44,257 nucleotides of DNA from Magnetospirillum molischianum DSM 120 (GTDB taxonomy: Bacteria > Pseudomonadota > Alphaproteobacteria > Rhodospirillales > Magnetospirillaceae). The stretch lies in NCBI RefSeq assembly GCF_000294655.1, contig NZ_CAHP01000016.1, forward strand, positions 71,384 to 115,640. The letters run 5' to 3'. The notes under the pieces were generated by a model. The model was given only the letters and a program-made list of their open reading frames with translations. It was not told the origin of the DNA and ran no database searches. The translations under genes were made by a program, and so were the position numbers. Positions within the stretch are counted from its first letter, which is position 1; the number at the start of each line of letters is the position of its first letter. Below are positions 8,991 through 18,532 of the stretch, one piece after another.

Positions 8991-10334
8991 ATGTTTGAAA
9001 AGGTCCTCATCGCCAATCGGGGCGAGATCGCGTTACGCATCCATCGCGCCTGCCGCGAGATGGGCATCCGTACCGTAGCCGTTCATTCCACCGCTGACAC
9101 CGACGCCATGCACGTCCGCCTCGCCGACGAGGCGGTCTGCATCGGCCCGCCTCAGGCGCGGGATTCCTACCTCAACAAGGCCGCGATCCTGTCGGCCGCA
9201 ACCATCACCGGGGCCGACGCCATCCATCCCGGCTATGGCTTCCTGTCGGAAAATGCCGATTTCGCCCAGATGGTCGAAGAACACGGCATGGTCTTCATCG
9301 GCCCGTCGCCGGATCACATCCGGCTGATGGGCGACAAGATCACCGCCAAACAGGCAGCCAAGGCCGCCGGTCTGCCGGTGGTCCCAGGCTCCGAAGGCTC
9401 GATCGACACGATCGAACAGGCGCTGGAAAACGGCGAGGCGATCGGCTATCCCGTGCTGATCAAGGCGACCGCCGGCGGCGGCGGCAAGGGCATGAAGGTC
9501 GCCCGCAACGCCGAGGAAATGGTCGAAGCGTGGAAGATGGCCCGGAACGAAGCCAAAGCCGCGTTCGGCAACGGCGACGTCTACATGGAAAAGTATCTCG
9601 GGCGGCCCCGCCACATCGAGATTCAGATTCTGGCCGACAATTATGGCAGCGTCGTTCATCTGGGCGAACGCGACTGCTCGCTGCAACGCAAGCATCAGAA
9701 GGTGCTGGAGGAGGCTCCCTCCCCCGCCCTCAACGCCGACCAGCGGGAAAAGATCGGTAACACCGCCTGCTCTGCCATCGCCAAATTAGGCTATCGCAAT
9801 GCCGGTACGATCGAGTTCCTCTACGAGAATGGCGAGTTCTACTTCATCGAGATGAACACCCGCCTTCAGGTCGAACACCCGATCACCGAAGCGATCACCG
9901 GAATCGATCTGGTCCGGGAGCAGATCCGCATCGCGGCTGGCGCTCCGCTTGGCTATACCCAGTCAGAGGTTCGCTTCGCCGGTCAGGCGATCGAATGCCG
10001 GATCAATGCCGAAGATCCGCAAACCTTCGTGCCGTGTCCGGGCCGGATCGAGGGGTACCATGCCCCCGGTGGTCTGGGCGTCCGGGTCGATTCCGGCCTG
10101 TATTCCGGCTATCGTATTCCGCCGCATTACGACAGCATGATCGCCAAGCTGATCGTCCACGGCAATTCCCGCAACGAGGCGCTGATGCGTCTGCGTCGGG
10201 CGCTGGGGGAATACGTAATCGAAGGGGTTAAGACGACCCTGCCGCTGCACAACCGATTGGTTCAGGATTCGGATTTCGTTAACGGCGATTACGATATCCA
10301 CTGGCTGGAAAGATTTGTGGAGCGGAATAATTAG
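8991..10334 (+). CDS. accC: Biotin carboxylase subunit of acetyl-CoA carboxylase
   Basis: ATP-dependent carboxylation of AccB-biotin. The 447-aa protein spans the biotin-carboxylase N domain ([17 protein letters not shown]), the ATP-grasp domain (GGGGKGMK loop ~163-170, [35 protein letters not shown]) and the C-terminal domain ([13 protein letters not shown]). Length and motifs are canonical. Last gene of the operon; a 13-bp inverted repeat follows before the convergent ETF-QO gene. Confidence 0.97.
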   Translation: MFEKVLIANRGEIALRIHRACREMGIRTVAVHSTADTDAMHVRLADEAVCIGPPQARDSYLNKAAILSAATITGADAIHPGYGFLSENADFAQMVEEHGMVFIGPSPDHIRLMGDKITAKQAAKAAGLPVVPGSEGSIDTIEQALENGEAIGYPVLIKATAGGGGKGMKVARNAEEMVEAWKMARNEAKAAFGNGDVYMEKYLGRPRHIEIQILADNYGSVVHLGERDCSLQRKHQKVLEEAPSPALNADQREKIGNTACSAIAKLGYRNAGTIEFLYENGEFYFIEMNTRLQVEHPITEAITGIDLVREQIRIAAGAPLGYTQSEVRFAGQAIECRINAEDPQTFVPCPGRIEGYHAPGGLGVRVDSGLYSGYRIPPHYDSMIAKLIVHGNSRNEALMRLRRALGEYVIEGVKTTLPLHNRLVQDSDFVNGDYDIHWLERFVERNN

Positions 10335-10394
10335 CAAAAACAGTTAGTTATCTGATTTTGTATCACTTCCGCTCTCGCTTTGTTATCGCGGCCT

Positions 10395-10440
10395 CGACCA
10401 TCTGATCCGATTGTCCCGTGACAGTGTGATCAGATGGTCG
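10395..10440. terminator. 13-bp inverted repeat between convergent accC and ETF-QO
   Basis: CGACCATCTGATC (10395-10407) and GATCAGATGGTCG (10428-10440) are perfect inverted copies; the 20-nt loop can form a further TGTC/GACA stem. It sits between two convergent genes, so a bidirectional terminator is likely, although neither strand shows a T-run. Confidence 0.5.
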
Positions 10441-10455
10441 GACGCCCGGTAAAAA

Positions 10456-12069
10456 TCACATATTCGGGTAATTCGGCCCACCGCCGCCTTCGGGAACCGT
10501 CCAGGTGATGTTCTGGGTCGGGTCCTTGATGTCGCAGGTCTTGCAATGCAGGCAATTGGCCGCATTGATTTGCAACCGAATCTGCGGCTCCTCCCCCACG
10601 ACCTCATAAACCCCAGCGGGGCAATAACGCTGCTCGGGCGAATCGAAGCGACGATGGTTGACCGTGATCGGCACCTGCGGGTCGGCCAGCTTGATGTGCG
10701 ACGGCTGGTTCTCTTCGTGATGGGTGTTGGAGATGAATACGCTCGAAAGCCGGTCGAAGCGGAGCGTCCCGTCTGGCCGGGGATAGTCGATGCGACGACT
10801 GGACGGAGCCTCTTTCAGGCGGGGATGGTCGGCGTGGTTGCCCAGCGTCCACGGCACACGACCGCGCAGAGCGCCGGATTCAACCGCGCTGTAAGCTAAA
10901 CCGAGCCACAATCCGCGATGGAAGGCCGGGCGAATATTGCGCACCGCCCGCAATTCCTCCCACAACCAACTCTCTTTGAACACCTGAGGATAGCCCAGCG
11001 CTTCCCGTCCCTCGCCCTTCAACAGAACGGCGACCGATTCGGCAGCAAGCATCCCCGATTTCATCGCGGCATGGCTCCCCTTGACCTTGGCGACATTGAG
11101 GAACCCGGCGGCATCGCCGACCAGAACCGCACCGGGAACCGTCAGGCGCGGCAGCGATTGCAACCCACCCTCGGACACGGCACGGGCACCATAGGCGATG
11201 CGGCGGGCTCCGGCAAAAACCGGGGCGATGGCGGGATGAGACTTGAAGCGCTGGAATTCCTCGAACGGCGACAGATACGGGTTGCGATAATCGAGACCGA
11301 TGACGAAGCCAACCGAGACTTGATTCTGATCGAGATGATAGAGGAACGATCCGCCATAGGTGCCTGCATCCAGCGGCCAGCCAATCGTGTGGGTGATGCT
11401 GCCGGGCTGGTGAAGAGCCGGATCGATCTCCCACAATTCCTTGATACCCAAACCATACGTCTGCGGATCGGCCTCGGCGTGCAGATCGTAACGCTCCGAC
11501 AGAACCTTCGACAGCGAGCCGCGACACCCCTCGGCCAGGATGGTCTGACGGGCATGCAGTTCGATACCGGGGGTGAAATTCGGTCCGGGCACGCAATCCT
11601 TACCGACCCCCATATCGCCGGTGGCGACCCCCTTCACCGCGCCATCCGCATCGAACAGTAGGTCGGACGCGGCAAATCCGGCAAAGATCTCGACACCCAG
11701 CGCTTCGGCCTGACCGGCCAGCCAGCGGCACAACGCCGCCAACGAGATGATGTAATTGCCGTGATTGCGCAGCGAGGGCGGAGTCGGCAACCGCCGCGCC
11801 CGCTTCTCCGATAACAGCAGAAAGCGGTCGTCTCCCGCCGGAACGGTCAGCGGCGCACCACGTTCGCGCCAGTCGGGAAACAGCTCTTCCAGCGCCCTCG
11901 GCTCGAATACCGCGCCCGAAAGAATATGGGCGCCAACCTCAGATCCCTTGTCGATTACGCAAACCGACAAAGCAGGGTCAAGTTGCTTGAGACGGATGGC
12001 GGTGGAGAGGCCAGACGGCCCGGCTCCCACCACCACGACGTCGAACGCCATTGATTCACGGTCGCTCAT
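10456..12069 (-). CDS. Electron transfer flavoprotein-ubiquinone oxidoreductase
   Basis: Transfers electrons from reduced ETF to ubiquinone at the inner membrane. The 537-aa protein begins at the ATG 12067-12069 with MSDRES, then [12 protein letters not shown] (FAD GxGxxG, 15-20). The ubiquinone-binding region is in the middle ([15 protein letters not shown]), and the C-terminal [4Fe-4S] domain has CPAGVYEV and [18 protein letters not shown]. The adjacent etfA and etfB supply its partner. Separated from etfA by ~160 bp holding two strong inverted repeats, so it probably has its own promoter. Confidence 0.95.
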   Translation of the reverse strand: MSDRESMAFDVVVVGAGPSGLSTAIRLKQLDPALSVCVIDKGSEVGAHILSGAVFEPRALEELFPDWRERGAPLTVPAGDDRFLLLSEKRARRLPTPPSLRNHGNYIISLAALCRWLAGQAEALGVEIFAGFAASDLLFDADGAVKGVATGDMGVGKDCVPGPNFTPGIELHARQTILAEGCRGSLSKVLSERYDLHAEADPQTYGLGIKELWEIDPALHQPGSITHTIGWPLDAGTYGGSFLYHLDQNQVSVGFVIGLDYRNPYLSPFEEFQRFKSHPAIAPVFAGARRIAYGARAVSEGGLQSLPRLTVPGAVLVGDAAGFLNVAKVKGSHAAMKSGMLAAESVAVLLKGEGREALGYPQVFKESWLWEELRAVRNIRPAFHRGLWLGLAYSAVESGALRGRVPWTLGNHADHPRLKEAPSSRRIDYPRPDGTLRFDRLSSVFISNTHHEENQPSHIKLADPQVPITVNHRRFDSPEQRYCPAGVYEVVGEEPQIRLQINAANCLHCKTCDIKDPTQNITWTVPEGGGGPNYPNM

Positions 12070-12090
12070 CACCCAAGTCTCCGCACAAGA

Positions 12091-12120
12091 GCATCGTGCA
12101 TCACGCAAGATGCACGATGC
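12091..12120. repeat. Perfect 12-bp inverted repeat upstream of ETF-QO
   Basis: GCATCGTGCATC (12091-12102), 6-nt spacer, GATGCACGATGC (12109-12120). It lies 22 bp upstream of the ETF-QO start, where an operator or a leader hairpin would be. It shares the 9-mer GCGTGATGC (minus strand) with the repeat at 12189-12225. Confidence 0.6.
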
Positions 12121-12188
12121 GATTGCGGCCGTTGTGGCCGCGGCCAAGTGCCCGGAGGGCACGCCCGGCGAGGGGCTATATCAATCGG

Positions 12189-12225
12189 CTAAAGCGTGAT
12201 GCCTTTAATTGGCATCACGCTTTAG
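12189..12225. terminator. 15-bp perfect inverted repeat just after etfA
   Basis: CTAAAGCGTGATGCC (12189-12203), 7-nt AT-rich loop, GGCATCACGCTTTAG (12211-12225), starting 3 nt after the etfA stop. Position and strength suggest a terminator for etfBA; the arm ends in CTTTAG rather than a long T-run. Confidence 0.55.
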
Positions 12226-12227
12226 CC

Positions 12228-13160
12228 TTAGGACAAACCCTGCCGAAGTTCCGGCAATGCCTTGAACAGATCGGCGACGAGACCGTAATCGGCGACCTGG
12301 AAGATCGGGGCCTCTTCGTCCTTGTTGATGGCGACGATGACCTTCGAGTCCTTCATTCCGGCAAGATGCTGGATCGCACCCGAGATCCCGACGGCGATAT
12401 ACAGGTCGGGGGCGACGATCTTTCCGGTCTGGCCGACCTGGAAATCGTTGGGAACGAACCCGGCATCGACGGCGGCGCGTGATGCCCCGACGGCGGCCCC
12501 CAGTTTGTCGGCGATGCTTTCCAGCAGATGGAAATTATCGCCCGACTGCATGCCGCGACCGCCGGAAATCACGATCCGGGCGCTGGTCAGTTCGGGACGC
12601 TCCGACTTCGACAATTGCGCCTCGACGAAACGCGACAGGCCGGGCAGGCCCGGCACCGCGATTGCCTCGATGGAGGCCGCGCCGCCGCTGGCGACAGCCG
12701 GCTCGAAGCCGGTGGCGCGGACGGTGATGACCTTGATCGCGTCAATCGAACGCACCGTCGCCAGCGCGTTGCCGGCATAAATCGGGCGGATGAAGGTATC
12801 GGGCGCGACCACCGCGACGATTTCCGACACCTGGGCGACGTCGAGCAGCGCCGCGACACGGGGCAGCACATTCTTGCCGGTGGTGGTGGCGGGGGCCAGG
12901 ATGTGGCCATAAGCCGGAGCCAGTGCCACGATCAGCGCCGCCAGCGGCTCGGCCAGCGGATGGGCCAACGCCTCGGACTCGGCCACCAGCACCTTGGCGA
13001 CGCCCACGACTTGGGCGGCGACCTGGGCCACGGCGGCAACACCCGCTCCGGCGACCAGAAGATGGACATCGCCCCCCAGCCGGACGGCGGCGGCGACGGT
13101 GTTGAGGGTCGCGGGCTTCAGCGCCCCGGCTTCGTGTTCGGCGAGGACAAGAACGCTCAT
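12228..13160 (-). CDS. etfA: Electron transfer flavoprotein alpha subunit
   Basis: FAD-bearing alpha subunit of ETF, the soluble acceptor of acyl-CoA and related dehydrogenases. The 310-aa protein has the N-terminal nucleotide-fold domain (MSVLVLAEH) and the C-terminal FAD domain with the signature [19 protein letters not shown] and [22 protein letters not shown]. One base separates it from etfB. ETF-QO downstream is its membrane electron acceptor. Confidence 0.96.
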   Translation of the reverse strand: MSVLVLAEHEAGALKPATLNTVAAAVRLGGDVHLLVAGAGVAAVAQVAAQVVGVAKVLVAESEALAHPLAEPLAALIVALAPAYGHILAPATTTGKNVLPRVAALLDVAQVSEIVAVVAPDTFIRPIYAGNALATVRSIDAIKVITVRATGFEPAVASGGAASIEAIAVPGLPGLSRFVEAQLSKSERPELTSARIVISGGRGMQSGDNFHLLESIADKLGAAVGASRAAVDAGFVPNDFQVGQTGKIVAPDLYIAVGISGAIQHLAGMKDSKVIVAINKDEEAPIFQVADYGLVADLFKALPELRQGLS

Positions 13161-13161
13161 C

Positions 13162-13911
13162 TCAGATCACCTTCGCTTCGGACTTCAGCTTCTCGACCAG
13201 GGTGGCGACATCGGCCACCTTGATCCCGGCCTGACGCTTCGCCGGTTCCTCGACCGACAGCGTGATCAGACGCGGTGCCACATCGACGCCCAGCGCCTCG
13301 GGCGTGACCGTCTCAATCGGCTTTTTCTTCGCCTTCATGATGTTGGGCAGGCTGGCATAACGCGGCTCGTTCAGACGCAGATCGGCGGTCACCACCGCCG
13401 GAAGTTCCAGCGCCACCGTCTCCAAACCGCCATCGACCTCGCGCGTGACCGCGACCGAGCCATCGGCCACCGCCAGCTTCGAGGCGAAGGTGCCCTGCGG
13501 GCGCCCCAGCAACGCCGCCAGCATCTGCCCGGTCTGGTTCGAATCGTCGTCGATCGCCTGCTTGCCCAGCAGGACCAGACCCGGCTGTTCCTTCTCGGCA
13601 AGACATTTCAGGATCTTCGCGACCGCCAGGGGCTGGATCTCGGCTTCGGTCTGAACCAGGATGCCACGGTCGGCCCCCATCGCCAGAGCCGTCCGCAACG
13701 TCTCCGTCGCCGCCTGCGGGCCGACCGAAACCGCGACGATCTCGGTTGCCGTGCCCGCTTCTTTCAGCCGCACCGCCTCCTCGACCGCGATCTCGTCAAA
13801 CGGATTCATGCTGAACTTGATATTGGCGGTCTCGACACCGCTCTTGTCCGACTTAACCCGGACCTTCACGTTGTAATCGACCACCCGTTTGACCGCGACC
13901 AGGATCTTCAT
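13162..13911 (-). CDS. etfB: Electron transfer flavoprotein beta subunit
   Basis: AMP-binding beta subunit of ETF. The 249-aa protein starts [19 protein letters not shown] and has the conserved [38 protein letters not shown] and the [21 protein letters not shown] recognition-loop region contacting dehydrogenases. First gene of etfB-etfA, with a strong promoter at 13987-14015. Confidence 0.96.
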   Translation of the reverse strand: MKILVAVKRVVDYNVKVRVKSDKSGVETANIKFSMNPFDEIAVEEAVRLKEAGTATEIVAVSVGPQAATETLRTALAMGADRGILVQTEAEIQPLAVAKILKCLAEKEQPGLVLLGKQAIDDDSNQTGQMLAALLGRPQGTFASKLAVADGSVAVTREVDGGLETVALELPAVVTADLRLNEPRYASLPNIMKAKKKPIETVTPEALGVDVAPRLITLSVEEPAKRQAGIKVADVATLVEKLKSEAKVI

Positions 13912-13986
13912 ATTCGATACGACCTCGCAGTACCGGCCGGGCAGCCGTGATCCGGTGTCGCCCGGCGGAAATTGGTATTGCGATGC

Positions 13987-14015
13987 ACAATAAAGGCGGG
14001 CGGTGGCGATGTCAA
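13987..14015 (-). promoter_or_regulatory. Predicted strong promoter of etfBA
   Basis: Minus strand -35 TTGACA (14010-14015), exact 17-bp spacer, -10 TATTGT (13987-13992). The leader to etfB would be ~70 nt. Confidence 0.65.
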
Positions 14016-14044
14016 CGCCACCCCAAGCGGCAGATGAAGTTGGG

Positions 14045-15076
14045 TCAAGTACCCATATAGCGCTTTTCGACGTCTCGGATAAGTTCGATCCCCTGGATCA
14101 TTTCAGTCATGATGAAGTCCGCGCGTTTGATTGGACCGCCTGAATTGGGGCGGGGGAACATCTTGGCGAATGAACTCATAATGACCGTCAGGCCGCAAAG
14201 GGCCGCGCCGATGGTGATGTGGTATCTCTCGACCATAGTCCTGATCGCGCGAAATTCTTCCTGACTTATGTTTTCCCACATCTCTCCGGTGCGTTTCTCG
14301 AAAACTTCAAGTCGTCCGGTGATCGTCGCACTCATCGAGTTGATGACTTCTTCGACCATATCGCAGGTCTTCATCAGATTGATGTTTTGTCTCAACTGGA
14401 AGTGGCTGCGAATTGGAGCAAGCGCACGCAAACAGGCGGTGAAGTAGGGTTCCAGCCGGTCAAGGCAGTGGCGGAAGTAGCTGAGCGACATGAATGTGTC
14501 GCCGTAATCCTCAAGGAAGCGCGGCACGTCGAACACCTCGATATTGAGGCTTTGCGCCATCGATTCGAGCCGGACCCGTGCCTTTTTGACGTCGGGATCG
14601 CGGAACAGCCGCAACAAGTCGTCGTAGTTTTCGAAATTCACGTCCTCGCCCGAATAAATCATCTTCATCAGCGGGCGGGTGAACATCACCATATAACGGG
14701 TCAGCTCGGTCGCTTTTTCCGGCGACAGCTTCAACGCGGCATAATCGTTGACCATGATGCCGTGTTCACGCAGCGAAATGCGGAGCGAATAGACGTCATA
14801 ACTGGGCAGCAGGGCGAGGCGGCGCAGAACCATCAGGTCGGGGTGGACCTGATCGGCGGGCCAGTTGAACATCGCTGGCAACGCTTCGACCTCGACCTGT
14901 CCTGAACCGGTCTGGGCATCGGAGAAGATTTCGACGACGCTGCGCAAGCGGACGTTCTTGATCAGCCGCGCGGCCTGAAGAGCCGGAGTTTGCAGAGGGA
15001 TGATCGACAGCGGCAGCACGAACAGGGAATCCATGTCGCTGTCATTGATCGCCTTCAGGCCGTCGTCGTCATTCAT
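14045..15076 (-). CDS. Conserved-looking protein of unknown function next to MarR
   Basis: A 343-aa protein that I do not recognise. It starts at the ATG 15074-15076, 1 nt after the marR stop, so it is translationally coupled to the regulator. No signal peptide or clear membrane segments; one moderately hydrophobic stretch near ~285-300 ([20 protein letters not shown]). The bulk is helical and charged, with several Met-Glu-rich amphipathic segments. The absence of catalytic-looking motifs hints at a structural, scaffold or regulatory role, but that is only inference. Confidence 0.8.
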   Translation of the reverse strand: MNDDDGLKAINDSDMDSLFVLPLSIIPLQTPALQAARLIKNVRLRSVVEIFSDAQTGSGQVEVEALPAMFNWPADQVHPDLMVLRRLALLPSYDVYSLRISLREHGIMVNDYAALKLSPEKATELTRYMVMFTRPLMKMIYSGEDVNFENYDDLLRLFRDPDVKKARVRLESMAQSLNIEVFDVPRFLEDYGDTFMSLSYFRHCLDRLEPYFTACLRALAPIRSHFQLRQNINLMKTCDMVEEVINSMSATITGRLEVFEKRTGEMWENISQEEFRAIRTMVERYHITIGAALCGLTVIMSSFAKMFPRPNSGGPIKRADFIMTEMIQGIELIRDVEKRYMGT

Positions 15077-15077
15077 G

Positions 15078-15458
15078 TCAGACGGCGTCCCCTTTCGGGT
15101 TGGCGGCACTTGCCTCGGCCGCGCTGGCGGCGGTGACGATGATGTCGCCGAATTCCCGCAGGAATACGGATCCTTTGACGGTGCGTTGGATCAGAACCGA
15201 GCGTCGGTCATGATCGTCAACCTTGCGCTTGATCAGACCGTATTCGGTCAGTCGGTCGAGCGCGCGGGTGATCGCCGGTTTTGAGACGTTGAGATGGGTT
15301 GCCAGCCCCCGCACCGTATGCGGCGGCGGGATCAGATAAACGGTTAACAACAGCGCCATCTGCCGCGCCGACAAATCCGGGGCGTCGCGGCGAACGCTCT
15401 CGACGATGGCGCCGCGCCACAGATCAAGAGCTTGAACGGCCTTGAGTTCTACACTCAC
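15078..15458 (-). CDS. MarR-family transcriptional regulator
   Basis: A 126-aa winged-helix regulator with GTG start (15456-15458); no in-frame ATG precedes it. The HTH is at ~45-75 (TVRGLATHLNVSKPAITRALDRLTEYGLIKR) and the wing follows (DDHDRRSVLIQRT). MarR proteins are dimeric repressors released by small ligands. It leads a two-gene operon with the unknown 343-aa protein, which is therefore its most likely target. Promoter predicted at 15493-15521. Confidence 0.9.
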   Translation of the reverse strand: MSVELKAVQALDLWRGAIVESVRRDAPDLSARQMALLLTVYLIPPPHTVRGLATHLNVSKPAITRALDRLTEYGLIKRKVDDHDRRSVLIQRTVKGSVFLREFGDIIVTAASAAEASAANPKGDAV

Positions 15459-15492
15459 TTCATTGGCCCAGTAATCGTTGCGACCACGAAAT

Positions 15493-15521
15493 ATTCTAGC
15501 CGAGCCGTTTCAGCACGGCAA
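15493..15521 (-). promoter_or_regulatory. Predicted promoter of the marR operon
   Basis: Minus strand -35 TTGCCG (15516-15521), 17-bp spacer, -10 TAGAAT (15493-15498), about 35 nt from the GTG start. Confidence 0.55.
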
Positions 15522-15571
15522 TGACCGAATTCATTTTGCCCCCTTTGCGGCTCGACGGAAACAAATAGTCG

Positions 15572-16996
15572 CTATGTCGCGACAGGATACGCGTCGGGGA
15601 TGGGAAAACGGGCGGCGATCACAGCGAACAAAGCCCGCAGCGCCAGAGCCTCGCCACCTTCGGGGCGGCCGGGCCGGGTCGCGCCGTTCCAGGCCATCAC
15701 GTCGAGATGGGCCCAGGCGATGTCGGGTCCGACGAATTCCTGGAGGAAAAGCGCGGCGGTGATCGCTCCGGCGTAGGGGCCGTCCGAGACGCTGGCGATA
15801 TCGGCGACCTTGCTGTCGAGCAGGCGGCGATAGGGTGCGTATAGCGGTAACCGCCACAGCGGGTCCGCTTCGGCCCGACCGGCCGCCAGAATGGCGTCGG
15901 CCAGCTTTTCGTCATTGCAGAACAGCGCGGGCAGGTCCGGCCCCAGAGCCGTGCGTGCCGCTCCGGTCAGGGTGGCGATGTCGATCAGCAGGTCGGGGGC
16001 TTCGCTTGCCGCCTCGCACAGCGCGTCGGCCAGGATCAGCCGTCCCTCGGCGTCGGTATTGCCGATCTCGACCGTCAGCCCTTTGCGGGTGGTCAGCACG
16101 TCGAGCGGACGCATCGCTTCGGCCGAGACGGCGTTCTCGACCGCCGGTATCAGCACCCGCAGCCGCACCGGGAGGTCGGATGCCATGATCATCAGCGCCA
16201 GACCGAGGACATGGGCCGCTCCGCCCATGTCTTTTTTCATCAGTTTCATCGACGAGGACGGCTTCAGGTCGAGTCCGCCGCTGTCGAAGCAAACCCCCTT
16301 TCCGACCAGGGTAACCCGCGGAGCCTGCTCATCGCCCCAGGACAAGTCGATCAGGCGGGGACGCCGGGCGGTGGTGGCGGCGCGACCGACGGTGTGGATG
16401 GCGGGGTAGTTTTCGACCAGCAATCCGTCGCCGACCACGGTGCGGCAATTGGCGCCAAATCGCGCCGCCAGGGCTTCCGCCGCTCCGGCCAGCTCTGCGG
16501 GGCCAAGATCGGCGGCGGGGGTATTGACCAGATCGCGGACCAATCGGGTTGCTTCGGCGCAGTGCGAAACCCAGGCGCGATTGGCCAGGCCCGGCCACAC
16601 CAGATCCGGCCCGTCGCGCCGGGGGGCGCTTTTTTTGTAGCGATCGAAGCTATAGCCCGCCAGCGTCCAACTTAGCGCGGCCCAGGATGCGGAGCGGGGG
16701 GTCGCCGGTTCGGGGGTAAGCCGATAACGTCCCGGCGGCAGGCGGCTGGGCAGGGCGGCCAGACCCCACGGATCTTCGGTGGGATCTGCCACGCCAGCCA
16801 GCGCGATGGCCAGTCGCCCGTCCGGGCCGGGGATCAGGCACAGCGATCCCGATTCGGCGGCGAACCCGACCGAATCGACCCAGGTTCGCGCCGCGTCATG
16901 GTCGGCCAGCCAGGTTTCCAGCCCCGCCTTGGTCAAAGGAACCAGCGCCACCACTTCGGTCTCCGCGCCCTGCTCGATCAGGTGTTCCGTCACCAT
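15572..16996 (-). CDS. Leucyl aminopeptidase family (M17) peptidase
   Basis: A 474-aa M17 metallo-aminopeptidase. The C-terminal catalytic domain contains VGKGVCFDSGGLDLKP, the metal-site KKDMGGAA and the family signature NTDAEGRLILADAL (~310-325). The N-terminal ~150 residues form the variable macrodomain-like half. It belongs to the shorter alphaproteobacterial paralogue group rather than typical PepA, so no symbol is given. Divergent from the GST gene, with ~125 bp between them. Confidence 0.92.
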   Translation of the reverse strand: MVTEHLIEQGAETEVVALVPLTKAGLETWLADHDAARTWVDSVGFAAESGSLCLIPGPDGRLAIALAGVADPTEDPWGLAALPSRLPPGRYRLTPEPATPRSASWAALSWTLAGYSFDRYKKSAPRRDGPDLVWPGLANRAWVSHCAEATRLVRDLVNTPAADLGPAELAGAAEALAARFGANCRTVVGDGLLVENYPAIHTVGRAATTARRPRLIDLSWGDEQAPRVTLVGKGVCFDSGGLDLKPSSSMKLMKKDMGGAAHVLGLALMIMASDLPVRLRVLIPAVENAVSAEAMRPLDVLTTRKGLTVEIGNTDAEGRLILADALCEAASEAPDLLIDIATLTGAARTALGPDLPALFCNDEKLADAILAAGRAEADPLWRLPLYAPYRRLLDSKVADIASVSDGPYAGAITAALFLQEFVGPDIAWAHLDVMAWNGATRPGRPEGGEALALRALFAVIAARFPIPDAYPVAT

Positions 16997-17123
16997 GCCT
17001 CTCCCGCAACAATCTGTCTGTGCCTAAGGATGGCCGAGTCGTCGCCCGCTGAAAAGAGGGCTGGATGTGCTGATGGGGCAATGCGACATTTGGAGCGCAC
17101 GATTCTGCTGGATGGGGGAAAGC

Positions 17124-17744
17124 ATGTCACTGATCCTGGTGGTCGGAACCAAGCGGTTTTCATCCTGGTCGCTACGCCCCTGGTTAGCGCTGAAGGCGAC
17201 TGATGCGCCGTTCGAAGAGGTCGAGATCGCTTTGCGTCAGCCCGATAGCAAGGCCGAGATTCTGAAATGGTCGGCGGCGGGAAAGGTGCCGGTGCTGATC
17301 GATGACGGGCTGCTGGTCTGGGATTCTCTGGCGATCTGCGAATATTTGGCCGAGCGCTTTCCTGCCGCCAAGTTGTGGCCTGACGATCCCGCCGCCCGCG
17401 CCGTTGCCCGCTCGGTTTCAGCCGAGATGCATTCGGGCTTTGCCGTTCTGCGTCAGCAATGCTCGATGGACCTGTTGCTCGATTCGCCGCTGACCGATCC
17501 GGCCCCTGACCTGTTGATCGAAATCAATCGCCTTGACGCGCTGGTGAACGATTGCCGCACCCGCTTTGGCAGTGACGGCCCGTTCCTGTTCGGCCACTTC
17601 ACCATTGCCGATGCGATGTATGCCCCAGTGATGACACGTTTCGCGACCTATCATCTACCACTCGGGCCGGTTGCCGCCGCTTATCGCGATACCGTGCTGG
17701 CGTTGCCCGCACTGGCTGAATGGAAAGCAAACATCCGGATATAA
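17124..17744 (+). CDS. Glutathione S-transferase family protein
   Basis: A 206-aa GST starting at the ATG 17124 after GGGGGAAAGC. The thioredoxin-fold N domain (1-~80) includes TKRFSSWSLRPWLALKA, where a Ser would be catalytic, and the glutathione-binding GKVPVLIDDGLLVWDSLAICEYLAE. The helical C domain has the N-capping-box FGHFTIADAMYAPV. Close to the YfcF/zeta-like GSTs of proteobacteria; substrate unknown. Confidence 0.9.
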   Translation: MSLILVVGTKRFSSWSLRPWLALKATDAPFEEVEIALRQPDSKAEILKWSAAGKVPVLIDDGLLVWDSLAICEYLAERFPAAKLWPDDPAARAVARSVSAEMHSGFAVLRQQCSMDLLLDSPLTDPAPDLLIEINRLDALVNDCRTRFGSDGPFLFGHFTIADAMYAPVMTRFATYHLPLGPVAAAYRDTVLALPALAEWKANIRI

Positions 17745-17766
17745 AGCATTATTTTCGGCTGGGTGA

Positions 17767-17795
17767 TTGACAGTCACGCCTTCAGGCGAAAAGAT
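17767..17795 (+). promoter_or_regulatory. Predicted promoter of tRNA-Leu
   Basis: -35 TTGACA (17767-17772), 17-bp spacer, -10-like AAAGAT (17790-17795), ending ~20 bp before the tRNA. The -35 is perfect, the -10 is weak. Confidence 0.45.
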
Positions 17796-17815
17796 AAAGA
17801 GAGTGCTGACCGCGT

Positions 17816-17899
17816 GGGGACGTGGTGAAATGGTAAACACTGACGACTTAAAATCGTCCGGCTTCGGCCTTGCGGGTTCAAGTCCCGCCGTCCCCACCA
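17816..17899 (+). tRNA. tRNA-Leu (anticodon UAA)
   Basis: The acceptor stem GGGGACG (17816-17822) pairs with CGTCCCC (17889-17895), followed by discriminator A and an encoded CCA (17897-17899). The anticodon stem GACGA/TCGTC encloses the loop CTTAAAA, so the anticodon is TAA. A long variable arm (CCGGCTTCGGCC) and the T-arm GCGGGTTCAAGTCCCGC complete a class II leucine tRNA. Confidence 0.97.
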
Positions 17900-17909
17900 A
17901 AATTTATCT

Positions 17910-17927
17910 CCGTTCTGTGTCGAACGG
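17910..17927 (+). terminator. Short hairpin after tRNA-Leu
   Basis: CCGTTC (17910-17915), 6-nt loop, GAACGG (17922-17927), 10 nt past the CCA end. No T-run after it. Confidence 0.35.
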
Positions 17928-17979
17928 GGCAGGGTGAAGGCGACTGATCGGAACAATTTCGTCATTCAACGGAGGGGAA

Positions 17980-18120
17980 ATGAGCTTTCATCGTCATTTT
18001 GGGCTGCCGAAAGGAAACCGGAATCAGACAGACAAAAGGACGCTCTCCCCCATCTTGGTTTTTGGTGTAACCTTCATCGCCGTTATTATTTCGTTTTATG
18101 TGATCCTCGCGAAGTTCTGA
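17980..18120 (+). CDS. Small single-pass membrane protein, 46 aa
   Basis: ATG at 17980 is preceded by a near-ideal ribosome site (GGAGGGGAA). The 46 codons give a basic N-terminus (MSFHRHFGLPKGNRNQTDKR) and then a clear transmembrane helix from residue ~22 to the C-terminus (LSPILVFGVTFIAVIISFYV). The positive-inside rule predicts a cytoplasmic N-terminus. I do not recognise the family. It lies between tRNA-Leu and a second small hypothetical gene. Confidence 0.6.
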   Translation: MSFHRHFGLPKGNRNQTDKRTLSPILVFGVTFIAVIISFYVILAKF

Positions 18121-18152
18121 TCCCTGTTCGGGGCTGAGGGCCGCCTCATATG

Positions 18153-18173
18153 CCAGGAGCCTTTGGCTCCTGG
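18153..18173. terminator. 9-bp perfect hairpin
   Basis: CCAGGAGCC (18153-18161), TTT loop, GGCTCCTGG (18165-18173), 32 nt after the 46-aa gene. It would also overlap the proposed TTG start of the next gene, which argues for a shorter version of that gene. Confidence 0.4.
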
Positions 18174-18501
18174 ACGAAAACCGATCCGATATGAGATCGA
18201 AGGAGGTTTGTCCCTTTCCTGGGATGAACTCCGTCGCAACCACGCCGAAGCTTTATATGTGAGCCTGTGGGGGGATTTTCCTCCACTCGATGCCGGAGCG
18301 CCGCCAATGCCAAGGTTTCGTGGGGCCGTTCAAAAAGCACGGGAGATGGTTGCCGAATCAACCAAGATGGTGGTGGACTCAACTCGGATGGCCGAGGATT
18401 CGGTCCGGCAGGCCGAAACCTCTTTCGCCAAAGAGATTGCTGCCAGCCGTAAGGCGGTTGCCGACAGTCGTATCCTGTTGCAGCGCAGCCGCGTGAGGTG
18501 A
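18163..18501 (+). CDS. Hypothetical protein with coiled-coil C-terminus
   Basis: Open frame of 112 aa from a TTG; the only in-frame ATG is at 18307 (64 aa), so the start is uncertain. The C-terminal ~55 residues (AREMVAESTKMVVDSTRMAE then SVRQAETSFAKEIAASRKAV) show an alanine-rich heptad/11-residue pattern of an amphipathic coiled coil with Arg/Lys-Glu alternation. No membrane segment. No recognised family. Third-position GC is like the neighbours, which supports coding; the start remains a guess. Confidence 0.45.
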   Translation: MAPGRKPIRYEIEGGLSLSWDELRRNHAEALYVSLWGDFPPLDAGAPPMPRFRGAVQKAREMVAESTKMVVDSTRMAEDSVRQAETSFAKEIAASRKAVADSRILLQRSRVR

Positions 18502-18532
18502 TTTGCCCCCTCACGCCGACACTAGAGTGCCT

